Below, one piece after another: positions 16,414-26,037 of a stretch of 64,000 nucleotides of DNA. The notes beneath the pieces are model-generated. The model had not been told where the DNA came from, made no database searches, and saw only the letters and a list, made by a program, of their open reading frames with translations. The DNA is from Archangium sp. (GTDB lineage: Bacteria; Myxococcota; Myxococcia; Myxococcales; Myxococcaceae). Location of the stretch: positions 86,882 to 150,881 of the forward strand of contig JAUYRZ010000117.1 of NCBI GenBank assembly GCA_030695565.1. Reading direction: 5' to 3'. The position numbers and the translations under genes were made by a program. The stretch's first letter is position 1, and each line of letters starts with the position of its first letter.

Positions 16414-16509
16414 GGGGAAGCCCCGGATCGAGGGCATCGCAGGTGCGTTTCGGGTTGGGGAACCTGAAACAGCGGCCGTGGTGATGATCCGGGGTGGGGC
16501 GTGGCAGTG

Positions 16510-16554
16510 GAGCGGGACGAGTCGTGGGGACGGCTCGTCCCGCTCATTTTTTTT
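16510..16554 (+). terminator. Rho-independent terminator
   Basis: A perfect 12-bp stem GAGCGGGACGAG / CTCGTCCCGCTC (16510-16521 with 16534-16545) with a 12-nt loop is followed by A and eight Ts. It ends the diguanylate cyclase transcript about 100 bases after its stop. Between 16414 and 16509 I see no gene. Confidence 0.9.
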
Positions 16555-16574
16555 CTCAGGTATGAACGGGGCCC

Positions 16575-16739
16575 ATGCCGCCGTACCCCACCAGCCAGTG
16601 CCACCAGTGCGTGCACAAACGCGACGTGCAGACCGCCCGTTCGCACTTCCTGATGTGTCAGCAGGGCACACCGCCGAAATATCCGCCCCAGCCCGTGTCG
16701 GGCTGCGCGTCTTTTCAGGCGGTGACGCCTAGCCCTTGA
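16575..16739 (+). CDS. Small Cys4 protein, possible zinc ribbon
   Basis: A 54-residue frame starting [17 protein letters not shown], with Cys at 9, 12, 28 and 44 (C-x2-C, then two single Cys). The spacing could bind a metal, and the rest is basic and Pro-rich. It starts about 20 bases after the terminator and overlaps the 3' end of atpG by 11 bases tail to tail. No clear ribosome site is visible. The regular Cys placement and non-random composition support a real gene, but only weakly. Confidence 0.45.
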   Translation: MPPYPTSQCHQCVHKRDVQTARSHFLMCQQGTPPKYPPQPVSGCASFQAVTPSP

Positions 16740-17610
16740 GGGCTTCGGCGCCGGAGACGATCTCCACCAGCTCCTTGGTGATCTGCGCCTGGCGGCTGCG
16801 GTTGTAGAAGAGCGTGAGCGAGCCGATCATGTCGCCGGCGTTGCGCGTGGCGTTCTCCATCGCGGTCATGCGCGCGGCGTGTTCGGCGGCGTAGCTCTCG
16901 AGCAGCGCGCGGTAGATCTTCACCGCGACCGCCTTGGGCACCAGCTCGGCCAACACGTCCTGCGGGTTCGGCTCGTACTTGTAGTCGACCGACGCGCCAG
17001 TGCTCTTGGCGTCAGCGGCGCCCGCTTCGAACGGCAGCAGCTGCACCTGGTTGGGCACCTGCGCGATGGCCGAGGCGAACTCGTTGAAGAGAATGAACAC
17101 CGCGTCGACCTCGCCATCGAGGAAGCGCTTGCTGAGCTCCTTGGCGATGCCTTCGGCGACGGCGTACGACAACTTGGGGAGGATGCCCGGGTTGTCCTTG
17201 CGGATGGGCGTGTTGCCGCGGCCGCGGAGGAAGTCGTGGCCCTTGCGGCCGACGGTGGTGACGAACACCTCGACGCCCGCTGCCTGCTGCTCGGCGATGA
17301 ACTTGAGGGCGCGGCGGTTGATGTTGGCGTTGAAGCCGCCGGCCAGGCCGCGGTCTGAGGTCACCACCAGCAGCTCGATCTTCTTCACCACACGCCGCGT
17401 GAGCAGCGGGTGCGAGAGCGAGCCGGGCTCGGACTTCGAGATCAGCGTCGACATCACCGCGTCGAGCGTCTTGGCGAAGGGGCGGGCGGCGATCACGTTG
17501 TCTTGTGCGCGGCGCAGCTTGGCAGCCGAAACCATCTTCATGGCCTTCGTGATCTGCCGGGTATTCTTGACCGAGCGGATGCGCTTCCGGATGTCGCGAA
17601 GAGATGCCAT
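16729..17610 (-). CDS. atpG: ATP synthase F1 gamma subunit
   Basis: About 293 residues from the ATG at 17610, matching the usual bacterial length. The N-terminal helix [20 protein letters not shown] followed by [16 protein letters not shown] is diagnostic. The C-terminal helix contains [16 protein letters not shown] and [19 protein letters not shown]. The product is the rotor stalk that couples proton flow through Fo to catalysis in alpha3-beta3. No other atp gene is within the window: the gene upstream is divergent and the next downstream is convergent, so atpG is transcribed alone here. In most bacteria it lies between atpA and atpD. Confidence 0.97.
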   Translation of the reverse strand: MASLRDIRKRIRSVKNTRQITKAMKMVSAAKLRRAQDNVIAARPFAKTLDAVMSTLISKSEPGSLSHPLLTRRVVKKIELLVVTSDRGLAGGFNANINRRALKFIAEQQAAGVEVFVTTVGRKGHDFLRGRGNTPIRKDNPGILPKLSYAVAEGIAKELSKRFLDGEVDAVFILFNEFASAIAQVPNQVQLLPFEAGAADAKSTGASVDYKYEPNPQDVLAELVPKAVAVKIYRALLESYAAEHAARMTAMENATRNAGDMIGSLTLFYNRSRQAQITKELVEIVSGAEALKG

Positions 17611-17731
17611 GGCGGCCGCGCCATAGAGGGCGTAGGAAACCAAGTCAATGAGGAAGGTCCTTCAGGCTTAAGTCTCTGAAGTAGCAAGACTTCTGCAGCA
17701 CTCGGACAGGTGCGCACCTTGCTATACCCAC

Positions 17732-18856
17732 ATGGCTTTGCGGACCCCTCTCCTCTCCCTTCTGGTTCTGGTCACCGTCGCGGGCTGTGAATGCCGGCCG
17801 CCGGGCCTGGTGAACACGCTTCCGCCCGACGTGCGGGTCGACACCTACACGCAGCAGGCGGCGTCGAAGATCGACGTGCTCTGGGTGGTGGACAACTCCG
17901 GTTCGATGGCCGCCCGCCAGGAGAACCTCGCGCGGAACTTCGGGTCGTTCATCAACGAGTTCACCCGGAACTCCATCGACTACCGCATCGCCGTCACCAC
18001 CACTGACATCTTCAAAGAAGCGGGCCGCTTCGTGGGTACGCCGAAGATCCTCACCCCCACGACGCCCAACGTGGCCGCGGCGTTCTCGAACAACATCAAG
18101 GTGGGCATCAACGGCAGCCCCTTCGAAGTGGGCCTCGAGGCCGCGCGCCTCTCGCTCGACCTGCAGGTGCAGGCGAACGCAGCCTCGGTGATGCAGTGCC
18201 AGGCGGCGTGCCCCACCATGGGCCAGGCCGCGTGCAGGGCGAACTGCCCGACCACCGCCGTCTTCCAGTTCCTGCGGCGCGACGCGTACCTGTACCTCAT
18301 CTTCGTGACCGACGAAGAAGACCGCTCCAGCCAGGACGTGCGGTTCTTCTACCGGTACTTCGAGACGGTGAAGGGCGTGGGCAACGACGGCACGGTGACC
18401 ACCGCGGCCATCATGGGTGACACGCCTTCGAACGGCTGCGGCGCGACGCCGGGCACCCGCTACAAGGCGTTGTCGGATCTCACCGGCGGTGAGGTGGGCA
18501 GCATCTGCGACACCAACTTCTCCACCACGCTGGGCAAGCTCGCTCGCAACGCGGTGGGGCTCAAGCGCAAGTTCGCGCTGCAGGCCAGGCCCAACATCTC
18601 CACCATTCAGGTGCGGCTGCGCTACCCGTGCAACGTGCCCACCGATCAAATCGCCTCGTGCGCTTCGGTCGATCGCGCGGCGTGCATGGGCAACCCGGCC
18701 GACTCGATGAACCTGGTCTGTACGCCCAGGCAGGGCGCGCCCGACGGCTGGGCGTACGAAGAGGGCGGCAACGTCGTCTTCTTCGCCGGTGAATCGGTGC
18801 CCGGCCTCTCGGGACAAATCGAGCTGCAGTACTACGAAGAAGGGAAGGGCCCGTGA
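17732..18856 (+). CDS. VWA-domain lipoprotein
   Basis: A 374-residue lipoprotein (lipobox TVAGC, Cys19) with a von Willebrand A-like domain: DVLWVVDNSGSMAARQENL, where Asp54, Ser56 and Ser58 form the metal-ion adhesion site. YRIAVTTTDIF and LYLIFVTDEEDRSS follow in the expected strand positions. A Cys-rich insert (CQAACPTMGQAACRANC) lies in the domain. A C-terminal region of about 110 residues with spaced Cys follows. VWA domains bind proteins through a divalent metal, so it may be an adhesive or scaffold part of a surface complex. It is the first gene of six lipoprotein genes; its stop overlaps the next start (GTGA at 18853). Confidence 0.88.
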   Translation: MALRTPLLSLLVLVTVAGCECRPPGLVNTLPPDVRVDTYTQQAASKIDVLWVVDNSGSMAARQENLARNFGSFINEFTRNSIDYRIAVTTTDIFKEAGRFVGTPKILTPTTPNVAAAFSNNIKVGINGSPFEVGLEAARLSLDLQVQANAASVMQCQAACPTMGQAACRANCPTTAVFQFLRRDAYLYLIFVTDEEDRSSQDVRFFYRYFETVKGVGNDGTVTTAAIMGDTPSNGCGATPGTRYKALSDLTGGEVGSICDTNFSTTLGKLARNAVGLKRKFALQARPNISTIQVRLRYPCNVPTDQIASCASVDRAACMGNPADSMNLVCTPRQGAPDGWAYEEGGNVVFFAGESVPGLSGQIELQYYEEGKGP

Positions 18857-20298
18857 GCCGCACACTCTGCCTGGGGCTGCTTCTCCTCGTCGGTTGCGAC
18901 ACCAACAACCTCCAGCAGGTCAGGCCGCGGCTCTCGCCTCCGGGCTCGCCGGTGGAGTTCGGGTTGTTGCCGGTGCTCAATCAGAAGCGCATCGAGATCC
19001 CGCTGACCAACGTGGGCCGCGCAAAGATGACGGTGTCGAACGTCGCGCTCACCAAGGACGACGGCATCTTCCGCATCGAGAGCAAGCCGGAGCTCGTGGA
19101 GAGCGGGCTGACCGAGAACATCGTGGTGGTCTTCACCCCGCTGGCCGAGCAGAGCTACGACGACACGCTGGTCTTCGAGACCGACGACGAAGAGAACCTG
19201 CGGCTCGAGCTGGCGCTCACCGGCACCGGCAGCACCCGCGCGATCATCGAAGTGCAGCCGCCCATGCTCGATTTCGGCCGGGTGGCTGAGTGCGCCTCCA
19301 CCGTGCAGTTGGTCACCATTCTCTCGAAGGGCACGGCGGACCTGGTGATCGAAGAGATCGCCTTCACCGAAGGCACCTCGAGCGCGTTCAGCTTCGTGGG
19401 TTCGGTGCGACCGGCCACGGTGAAGACCGTCGATGACAACGGCCTGCCGGGGCAGATTCAGATCACCGTGCGCGTGTCGGCGGCGGCCACCAGCGAAGGC
19501 ACGTTGACCGGCGGCATCCGCATCCGCTCCACCGACCCGGAGCAGCGGGAGGTGATCATACCGCTCACGGCGACGGTGAACCGAGCGCCCGTGCCCAACA
19601 TCGCCATGCTCGGCAACGGCGCGCCGGGGCAGCGCATCACGCTCGATGGTTCGGCCTCGATGGATCCCGACGGTGATGCGCCCATCACGTACAAGTGGAC
19701 GATTCGCAGCAAGCCGCTCGCGTCGTCGACGACCATTGCGATGCCTGACGCGGCCATCACCGAGATGACGCTCGATGCGATGGTGCCCGGTGCGTACGAA
19801 GTGCAGCTCGACGTGACCGACTCGACGGGCGCGAAGTCGTGTCAGCCCGCGCGCGCGACCGTGGTGGCTTCACCTGCCCAGAAGCTGCTGGTGGAGATGT
19901 TCTGGGACAACCCGGGCACCGACCTCGACTTGCACGTGCTGCGCAACACGATGGCGTTGCTGAACACCACGCCCGACGACTGCTACTACCAAAACCGCAC
20001 CCCTGACTGGGGCATGGTGGGCGACACCACTGATGACCCGCTGTTCGTGCGCGATGCGCTCACCGGCTACGGACCCGAGGTCTTCGGCTACGTGAACCCG
20101 GTCGACGGCGTCTACCGCGTGGCGGTGATGTTCGAGAACGAGCTGCTCAGCCCGATGCCCTCCAGCCGGGTGACGGTGCGGGTGTACCTGTTCGGCATCT
20201 TGAAGGCCGAAGCGAGCAAGACGCTCGAGCGCAAAGGCAACGTCTGGGAGGTGGTCGACGTGACCTGGCCCAGCGGCGATGTGACGGTGCTGCCGTGA
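18853..20298 (+). CDS. Lipoprotein with choice-of-anchor/ASH-type and PKD-like domains
   Basis: A 481-residue lipoprotein (lipobox LLVGC, Cys15) starting at a GTG that overlaps the stop of the VWA gene. Residues about 30-125 and 130-235 are two Ig-like repeats of the choice-of-anchor D/ASH kind: VEFGLLPVLNQKRIEIPLTN and LDFGRVAECASTVQLVTI, each ending in a GTG or RAP boundary. Residues about 240-330 look PKD-like (GQRITLDGSASMDPDGDAPI, then YKWTI). The C-terminus (about 340-480) resembles a DUF2135-type beta domain (VEMFWDNPGTDLDLHVLRN, then GVYRVAVMFEN). All domains are beta-sandwiches suited to a rigid surface stalk. Its stop overlaps the next gene. Confidence 0.82.
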   Translation: MSRTLCLGLLLLVGCDTNNLQQVRPRLSPPGSPVEFGLLPVLNQKRIEIPLTNVGRAKMTVSNVALTKDDGIFRIESKPELVESGLTENIVVVFTPLAEQSYDDTLVFETDDEENLRLELALTGTGSTRAIIEVQPPMLDFGRVAECASTVQLVTILSKGTADLVIEEIAFTEGTSSAFSFVGSVRPATVKTVDDNGLPGQIQITVRVSAAATSEGTLTGGIRIRSTDPEQREVIIPLTATVNRAPVPNIAMLGNGAPGQRITLDGSASMDPDGDAPITYKWTIRSKPLASSTTIAMPDAAITEMTLDAMVPGAYEVQLDVTDSTGAKSCQPARATVVASPAQKLLVEMFWDNPGTDLDLHVLRNTMALLNTTPDDCYYQNRTPDWGMVGDTTDDPLFVRDALTGYGPEVFGYVNPVDGVYRVAVMFENELLSPMPSSRVTVRVYLFGILKAEASKTLERKGNVWEVVDVTWPSGDVTVLP

Positions 20299-21794
20299 TG
20301 AACTCGAACAAGTGTCTCCCTCTCCCTGAGGGGGAGAGGGTCGGGGAGAGGGCGTTCGCCTTACTCTTCGCGCTCCTCCTCACCGCCTGCCCGCCCGCCA
20401 AACCCGAAGTCGACGCCGGCAAAGAACCGCAGTGCATGACGCGCGCGGAGTGCGACGCGGGCCTGGTCTGCACCTCTGATCAGTTCTGCTCGACCTGCAG
20501 CACCTCAGGCCAGTGCAGCGTCAAAGAAGAGTGCAACACCGACTCCCGCCTCTGCGCTCTGCGAGCCGGCTGGGGAACGCAGTGCGCGGTCAACGACGAC
20601 TGCCAGGCGGGCTCGTGGTGCAAGCAGGGCCTCTGTCAGGCGCGCTCCGAAGTCTCGCTGTGCGTGGGCGGGCTCAGCAGCGAATGCCCGCAGGGCGAAC
20701 GCTGCAACCGCATCACGCTGACCTGCGAAGAAGATCTCGGTTGCTCGATCACCGAAGACTGCTCCGCCGGAGAAATCTGCAACACCGGCTCGCGCCAGTG
20801 CCAGCCGAAGTGCACCGCCGAAACGCAGGTCGACATCTGCGCCGCGGGGCAACGTTGCATCGCCGAGAAGTGCGTGCAGTGCGCGCTCGACGCCGAGTGT
20901 GGCCCGGGGCTCTCCTGCGACTCTGCCGGCAACTGCTCCGCGGGCACGCGTTGCTACACCAACCGCGACTGCTCCGTGCCGCTCGTCTGCCTGGTTCAAA
21001 CAGGAGCCTGTCTCCCCAAGGCGCCCGCCTGCACCAGCGACGACAACTGCGCGGCGAACCAACGCTGCGACGTGGCGAGCGGCCGCTGCATCGCGCGCGA
21101 CTGCCAGCCTGATCGCTACGAGCCCAACAACGACGACACCCGCGCTTTCGGGGTCGCGCCCGGGCCGTACCGCAACCTCACGCTCTGCGCGGCAGACACC
21201 GACTGGTTCTCCATCGCGCTGTCTCGCGGAGACCTGCTCGGCGTGAACGTCGACGCCGACCCGTTCGCGGAGAACAACTTCACCACCGTGGTCAAAGACG
21301 CCACCGGCCGCACGCTGGCAGGTGGACGCTTGCTGGTGAGCTACGTGGCGCCGGTGCCCGCGACCTACTTCGTGGTGATCAACACCATCGATCCCTTCCA
21401 GACCTACGACGTCACCTTCCTCAAGTCGCGCGGCACGCCGTGTGATGACGACGGGCTCGAGCCGAACGACTCCGCCACGCAGCCGACGTTGCTGAACACC
21501 AGCACGCAGGCCGAAGGCCGCATCTGCCCGCAGGATCAAGACTGGTTCCGTTCGACGGTGCCGGCAGGCAAGGGCGTGCGCGCGCAGTTGATCAACTACA
21601 ACTCAGGCAACGGCTTGCTGCGCCTGTGTCTCTTTCAGGCAGACGGCACCAGCCTCATCGGCTGCTCGGCTGACTTGATGCCGTCGGTCACCGTGCCGGC
21701 TGCGGGGCTGTTGTCCAACCAGGTTCTGGTGCGCGTGGTCGGCGACACAGAACGGATCGCCAATTCGTTCACGCTGTCACTGGAGTTCCCATGA
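20298..21794 (+). CDS. Cys-rich lipoprotein with PPC-type domains
   Basis: About 498 residues from the ATG at 20298, which shares a base with the previous stop. The lipobox is LLTAC (Cys31). The charged N-region of the signal peptide, including LPLPEGERVGER, is encoded by repeat copy 4, so the export signal has been extended by the repeat. Residues about 45-270 are a ladder of short disulfide units (for example CTSDDNCAANQRCDVASGRC). Residues about 275-385 and 390-498 are two pre-peptidase C-terminal-like beta domains (YEPNNDDTRAFGVAPG with DTDWFSIAL, and LEPNDSATQPTLLN with DQDWFRSTV). This PPC pattern is often found in secreted proteins. It is the third gene of the six-gene operon. Confidence 0.82.
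   Translation: MNSNKCLPLPEGERVGERAFALLFALLLTACPPAKPEVDAGKEPQCMTRAECDAGLVCTSDQFCSTCSTSGQCSVKEECNTDSRLCALRAGWGTQCAVNDDCQAGSWCKQGLCQARSEVSLCVGGLSSECPQGERCNRITLTCEEDLGCSITEDCSAGEICNTGSRQCQPKCTAETQVDICAAGQRCIAEKCVQCALDAECGPGLSCDSAGNCSAGTRCYTNRDCSVPLVCLVQTGACLPKAPACTSDDNCAANQRCDVASGRCIARDCQPDRYEPNNDDTRAFGVAPGPYRNLTLCAADTDWFSIALSRGDLLGVNVDADPFAENNFTTVVKDATGRTLAGGRLLVSYVAPVPATYFVVINTIDPFQTYDVTFLKSRGTPCDDDGLEPNDSATQPTLLNTSTQAEGRICPQDQDWFRSTVPAGKGVRAQLINYNSGNGLLRLCLFQADGTSLIGCSADLMPSVTVPAAGLLSNQVLVRVVGDTERIANSFTLSLEFP
20316..20352. repeat. Palindromic GC-rich repeat, copy 4 (in coding sequence)
   Basis: CTCCCTCTCCCTGAGGGGGA and then GAGGGTCGGGGAGAGGG, in the opposite orientation to copy 1. It encodes LPLPEGERVGERA in the signal peptide of the lipoprotein starting at 20298. 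Confidence 0.8.
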
Positions 21795-24700
21795 GAACCC
21801 AATTCCCGTTGCTCTTCGTTGCGGCGTTCGTGTTCGCGGCCTGCAACTGCGATCCGAAAGCGAGACCCGACGCGGGCGAGCCGGATGCTTCGGTCGAAGA
21901 AGATGCGGGCATCGACGCGGGCTTCGAAGAAGTCGACGCGGGTGAAGAAGACGCGGGTCTTCCGCCCGAGCTCAAGGTGACGCGCGTCTTACCGCCGCGG
22001 GGCGCTTCGGCTGGCGGCACCTCGGTGTTGATCGAAGGTTCGGGCTTCTTGCGTGACTTCGCGGGCACGGGCTCGCAGGCCAAGGGCGTCACCACGCTGC
22101 GCATCGGTGGCAACCAGGTGCAGGATTTCCAGATCATCGACGACCAGACCATCGAGCTGCGCACGCCGCCGGGAGTCTCCGGCCCGGCTTCGGTCTCGAT
22201 GCGGAACCCGAACGGGAACTTCGTCTGCAACAACTGCTTCACGTACTTCGATGAGCTGGTGGTCACGTCTTTCACGCCGCGCACGGGCCCGTTGGCCGGT
22301 GGCACTGAAGTGACCATCGCGGGGCAGGGCTTCACGGCCGACACGCAGGTGTTGTTCGGCACGCTCTCGAGCCCGCTGATCACCTTCGTTTCTGCGACGC
22401 AGCTCAAGGCCGTGGCACCGCGCGGGTTGCTCGCCGACGTGGTGGATCTCGTCGTCTACAACAAGAACGGCGTGTCGACGCAGCGGCGCGGCTACACGTA
22501 TCAGCCCGAGGTGCGCATCACGGGGATCTCCCCGGTGACCGGCGCGATCGCAGGCGGCACCGTGGTGACGCTCACCGGTACGGGTTTTGCGGGCGCGACC
22601 GCGGTGCGTTTCGGAGCGACTGACGGAACCAGCGTGACGGTGGTCTCGCCCACGCAGGTGACCGCGGTGACGCCGGCTGCTGCTGTAGGCGCGGTCGACG
22701 TGACCATCACGGCGCCTGCGGGCACGTGGACTTCACGCAAGGCGTTCACTTACTTCGATCCCGCGGGGCCGTTTGCGGTGCTGGGTCTCTCGCCGCGCCT
22801 CATTCGCGCGGGTGACACGGTTCAGCTCACCGGCCAGGCGCTCGATCAGGGCGCGCTCACGGTGACCATCGGCGGGGTGACGGCGATCGTCGGTGCACGC
22901 ACCTTCTCGACCGCCGAGCTCACGGTTCCGGTGCGGGGTGCAGCGCCGCGCATCTCCGACGTGGTCGCCACGGGTGGTTCGACCCTCACGCTGGCCAATG
23001 CCGCGACCTGGCGCATCGCGCTCACCTCGGCCACGCCGAACAGTGGGCCTGCCGCGGGTGGCACCGTGGTGGCGCTCGCCGGCTCTGCGATCCCCGCGGG
23101 CGTCGACTTGAACGTGGGCACCTTCGCGGCGACCGCGGTCACGGTGACGAACGAAAATACCCTGCAGCTCACCACGCCCACGGGCAGTGGCGGCGCGCCC
23201 AGCGACGTGTGGATTCGGGAGACCGCCGACGTGGAGAACGAGACCGTGCTGGCAGGCGGCTTCACGTTCTTCGAGCCGCTCTCCATCGGCCGCGTGCAGC
23301 CGGAGCGGGGCGCCATCGCGGGCAACACGCTGGTGACCGTGCTCGGCTCGGGCTTCGGCGACTCGACGATCGTGAAGTTCGGCCCGAACAACGCGAAGGA
23401 CCTCAAGTTCGTCGACAGCCACACCATCACCTGCCGCACGCCCAAGGGCTCGGTCGGCGTGGTGGACGTGCGCATCGAGCGGCTCACCGAGAACGACACC
23501 TTGCCTGGTGGCTTCTCGTACTTCGATCCGCGCAGCATCTCGGGTGGGCTCTCCGGCGGCCCGTTGGTCGGCACGCTCAACATCACCGTGCTCGACTCGA
23601 CGCGGGGCGCGTACGGAACTCCGGTGCCGGGTGCGACGGTGCTGCTCGGCCTCGACCCCACCACGCCTTTCCAGGGCACGACTGATCAGCGTGGGCAGAT
23701 CACCTTCTCTGATCCTTCGCTGGTGAAGGCCGAGACCATCACGGTGGTGAAAGACTTCTACGAGTCGTCGACGGTGACCGGCGTCAATGCCGAGAACCTC
23801 ACCGTCTTCATCGCGCGGACTGGTGGTGGTGAGCCGAGCTCAGGCATGCCGCCTCCGGGTGTGCCTCCTTCGACGATCGCCGGGCGCGTCACGGGCTTCA
23901 AGTCACCGCGGCCGCTGGTGAGTGGAGAGACGCTCGAGGCGCGCGTGTTCGTCGCGCAGACGTCGCTCTATTCAGGCCCGCCGTTCATCAATCAGCTCCC
24001 CGACAAGTCGCGCGAGAAGTGGCGCATCATCACTGACGGAGCGGACTACCTCGTCTACACCGGCGCGGGTCTGCGCGCGGTCTATGCGGTGCTGGGCATC
24101 GCCAAGGCGAGCAATCAGTCGTTCACGCCGATCGCCATGGGCATCAAGCGCGGCGTCACGACCTCGCCGGACAATCCGGCCACGGGCAAAGACATCATCA
24201 TCGACATCCAGCTCGACGTGGCGGTGCCGGTCACCATCGATTCGCCGCTGACGTTCCAGGGGCCGCTGGGCCCGGAGCCCGGCTTCAACAGCCTCTACTC
24301 GTGGCTCGAGCTCGGAGCGGAAGGCTTCGTGCCCAACCCCAACAACTGGAACACGGGCACCTCGCTGAGGACGACTGTTTCCTCGGCCAGCGCGAACCTC
24401 ACCTTCCCCAGCTTCCCGCGCCTCGATGGAACCAACTTCATCTTCCTCAACGAGTCAGCGGGCTCGGGTCAGTACCCGGTCAGCTATTACTTCCGTCGTC
24501 AGCCAGGTGATCTCACCCAAGGGGTGACCATCGGGCCGATGCTCCCGGCGCCCAACATCGTTCAGCCGTCCCTGACCTTCACGGGCACGATCTCGTGGAC
24601 GACCGCGCCCGGGGCCGTTCCGAACGTGCACAACATTCAGATCCTCCGGCCGACGCCGTTTGCCAACGTGGTGGTGTGGAGCATGGTGCTGCCCGGTACG

Positions 24701-24892
24701 GAGACTCAGGTGGTGGTGCCGCAGATCGCCGTCGACAAGCTGAACCGTGAGGAGGCAGGCAACCCGCTCTTCGTGGTCATCTTCTCGAGCCGTGCGCCGA
24801 AGTTTGCGTACAACCAGTGGACGTACGACACGCTCTCTGGAGTCAGCTGGTCGAGCTACACGATTGCCTTGAGCGACTCCTTCATCCCATGA
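21791..24892 (+). CDS. Large IPT/TIG-repeat lipoprotein
   Basis: A 1033-residue lipoprotein (lipobox VFAAC, Cys18) whose ATG overlaps the previous stop. An acidic Asp/Glu/Ala/Gly linker (residues about 25-58, with repeated DAG) is followed by about six IPT/TIG Ig-like repeats to about residue 590, each with the signature GASAGGTSVLIEGSGF, GPLAGGTEVTIAGQGF, GAIAGGTVVTLTGTGF or close variants. A carboxypeptidase-regulatory-like region (about 600-680, GTPVPGATVLLGLDPTTPF) comes next, then a beta-rich C-terminal region of about 350 residues that I do not recognise. The predicted form is a long rod standing off the membrane, likely the stalk of the surface structure encoded by this operon. Confidence 0.88.
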   Translation: MRTQFPLLFVAAFVFAACNCDPKARPDAGEPDASVEEDAGIDAGFEEVDAGEEDAGLPPELKVTRVLPPRGASAGGTSVLIEGSGFLRDFAGTGSQAKGVTTLRIGGNQVQDFQIIDDQTIELRTPPGVSGPASVSMRNPNGNFVCNNCFTYFDELVVTSFTPRTGPLAGGTEVTIAGQGFTADTQVLFGTLSSPLITFVSATQLKAVAPRGLLADVVDLVVYNKNGVSTQRRGYTYQPEVRITGISPVTGAIAGGTVVTLTGTGFAGATAVRFGATDGTSVTVVSPTQVTAVTPAAAVGAVDVTITAPAGTWTSRKAFTYFDPAGPFAVLGLSPRLIRAGDTVQLTGQALDQGALTVTIGGVTAIVGARTFSTAELTVPVRGAAPRISDVVATGGSTLTLANAATWRIALTSATPNSGPAAGGTVVALAGSAIPAGVDLNVGTFAATAVTVTNENTLQLTTPTGSGGAPSDVWIRETADVENETVLAGGFTFFEPLSIGRVQPERGAIAGNTLVTVLGSGFGDSTIVKFGPNNAKDLKFVDSHTITCRTPKGSVGVVDVRIERLTENDTLPGGFSYFDPRSISGGLSGGPLVGTLNITVLDSTRGAYGTPVPGATVLLGLDPTTPFQGTTDQRGQITFSDPSLVKAETITVVKDFYESSTVTGVNAENLTVFIARTGGGEPSSGMPPPGVPPSTIAGRVTGFKSPRPLVSGETLEARVFVAQTSLYSGPPFINQLPDKSREKWRIITDGADYLVYTGAGLRAVYAVLGIAKASNQSFTPIAMGIKRGVTTSPDNPATGKDIIIDIQLDVAVPVTIDSPLTFQGPLGPEPGFNSLYSWLELGAEGFVPNPNNWNTGTSLRTTVSSASANLTFPSFPRLDGTNFIFLNESAGSGQYPVSYYFRRQPGDLTQGVTIGPMLPAPNIVQPSLTFTGTISWTTAPGAVPNVHNIQILRPTPFANVVVWSMVLPGTETQVVVPQIAVDKLNREEAGNPLFVVIFSSRAPKFAYNQWTYDTLSGVSWSSYTIALSDSFIP

Positions 24893-26037
24893 CGCTTCGA
24901 TTCTTCGCGCCGCTGGTGCTGGGCGCTTCCTTGGTGGCGTTGGTGGGGTGCCGCGACACGCGGCTGGCTGGACAGGGCTGTCAGGAAGACAGGGACTGCG
25001 GGTCGCCCAGCTCGGCGTTCCGCTGCGAGACGCAGACGGGCGTTTGTTACTGCCGCACCGACGCCGCCTGTCCCGGGGCGCAGTTCTGCAACATCGCCGG
25101 CTTCTGCCAGGACCGTTCGGGGTGTGAGAACAACCAGGACTGTCTCGACACGTCGACGTTCTGCGACACCTCGAGCGGGCAGTGTCTGCCGCGGGGCCGC
25201 TGCGCGTCGGATCTGCAGTGTCTGCTGGGGGAAGTGTGCGACCTCACGCGTTCGACCTGCGTGATGGGTTGCCGCACGAATGGTGACTGCAATGGCACCA
25301 GCTGCCGTTGTGCCGACGTCGCCTGCAGCTGCACGGGGACGACGCCGGAAGAACTCGCGCGGTGCCAGATCGGCGTGTGCGACCCTGAGTTCTGCGCCGA
25401 CGCCACCTTCTGCCGCTTCGGTGAGAGCTGCGGCGTATTGCCAGATGCGGGCTCTCCACGAGCGCGCTGTTACGACGACTACGACACCCGGCTGCGCCCG
25501 TACTGCGACAACTGCAGCTTCGGCGGCGGCGTCAGCATCTGCGGCACGGGCCCGAACTACTGCCTCATCGACACGCGCAATCCCGGTAACTACTTCTGCG
25601 GCGCCGATTGTTCTTCGGGTCAGTCGTGCCCGCGCGGGTACGCCTGTCAGGACGTGATCGTGGTGGTCAGCCAGTGGGCCTGCACGCGCAGCAACCCGTC
25701 ATGTCCGGCGAACGCGGCGCTGCCCTGCATGAACGACGTGGACTGCCGGCGCGGCGGGACGTGCGCCAAGCAGGCGGGGCAGACCAGCGGCTTTTGCGCG
25801 GGCAAGTGCGCGGTGGATGAGGGCGACGAGAATGGGTTCTGTACCTGCCAGGTCGACGACGACTGCGCGCAAGAGACGTGTAGCGCTGGCGAGTGCAGCG
25901 TCAGCCGGAGATCGTGCGTGGTCGACAACGACTGCCGTTCCATTCGCTGCGTCGACTTTCAGGGCGGCGGTGGATGTTTCATCGGGAGCAACTGCGCTCC
26001 GGCGAACGGGCTGAGCTGCAACGAAGTGAAGCAGTGA
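24889..26037 (+). CDS. Cys-rich lipoprotein
   Basis: About 382 residues from the ATG at 24889, which overlaps the previous stop (ATGA); the in-frame extension upstream lies within the IPT gene. The lipobox is ALVGC (Cys21). Nearly the whole mature protein is Cys-rich, built of short units such as CQEDRDCGSPSSAFRC, CENNQDCLDTSTFC and CVVDNDCRSIRC. A central stretch (CGADCSSGQSCPRGYACQ) resembles EGF or Dickkopf-like knots. Its unit type matches the Cys ladder of the protein at 20298, suggesting shared ancestry inside the operon. The stop overlaps the GTG of the last gene. Confidence 0.82.
   Translation: MTLRFFAPLVLGASLVALVGCRDTRLAGQGCQEDRDCGSPSSAFRCETQTGVCYCRTDAACPGAQFCNIAGFCQDRSGCENNQDCLDTSTFCDTSSGQCLPRGRCASDLQCLLGEVCDLTRSTCVMGCRTNGDCNGTSCRCADVACSCTGTTPEELARCQIGVCDPEFCADATFCRFGESCGVLPDAGSPRARCYDDYDTRLRPYCDNCSFGGGVSICGTGPNYCLIDTRNPGNYFCGADCSSGQSCPRGYACQDVIVVVSQWACTRSNPSCPANAALPCMNDVDCRRGGTCAKQAGQTSGFCAGKCAVDEGDENGFCTCQVDDDCAQETCSAGECSVSRRSCVVDNDCRSIRCVDFQGGGGCFIGSNCAPANGLSCNEVKQ

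Noticed and set aside
17708..17719. Palindrome AGGTGCGCACCT before the lipoprotein operon, recurring as GGTGCGCACC at 43942
   Set aside because: The same 10-mer also occurs inside coding sequence (for example near 49418 and 53583), as expected from codon use in GC-rich DNA, so it is not evidence of a shared regulator.
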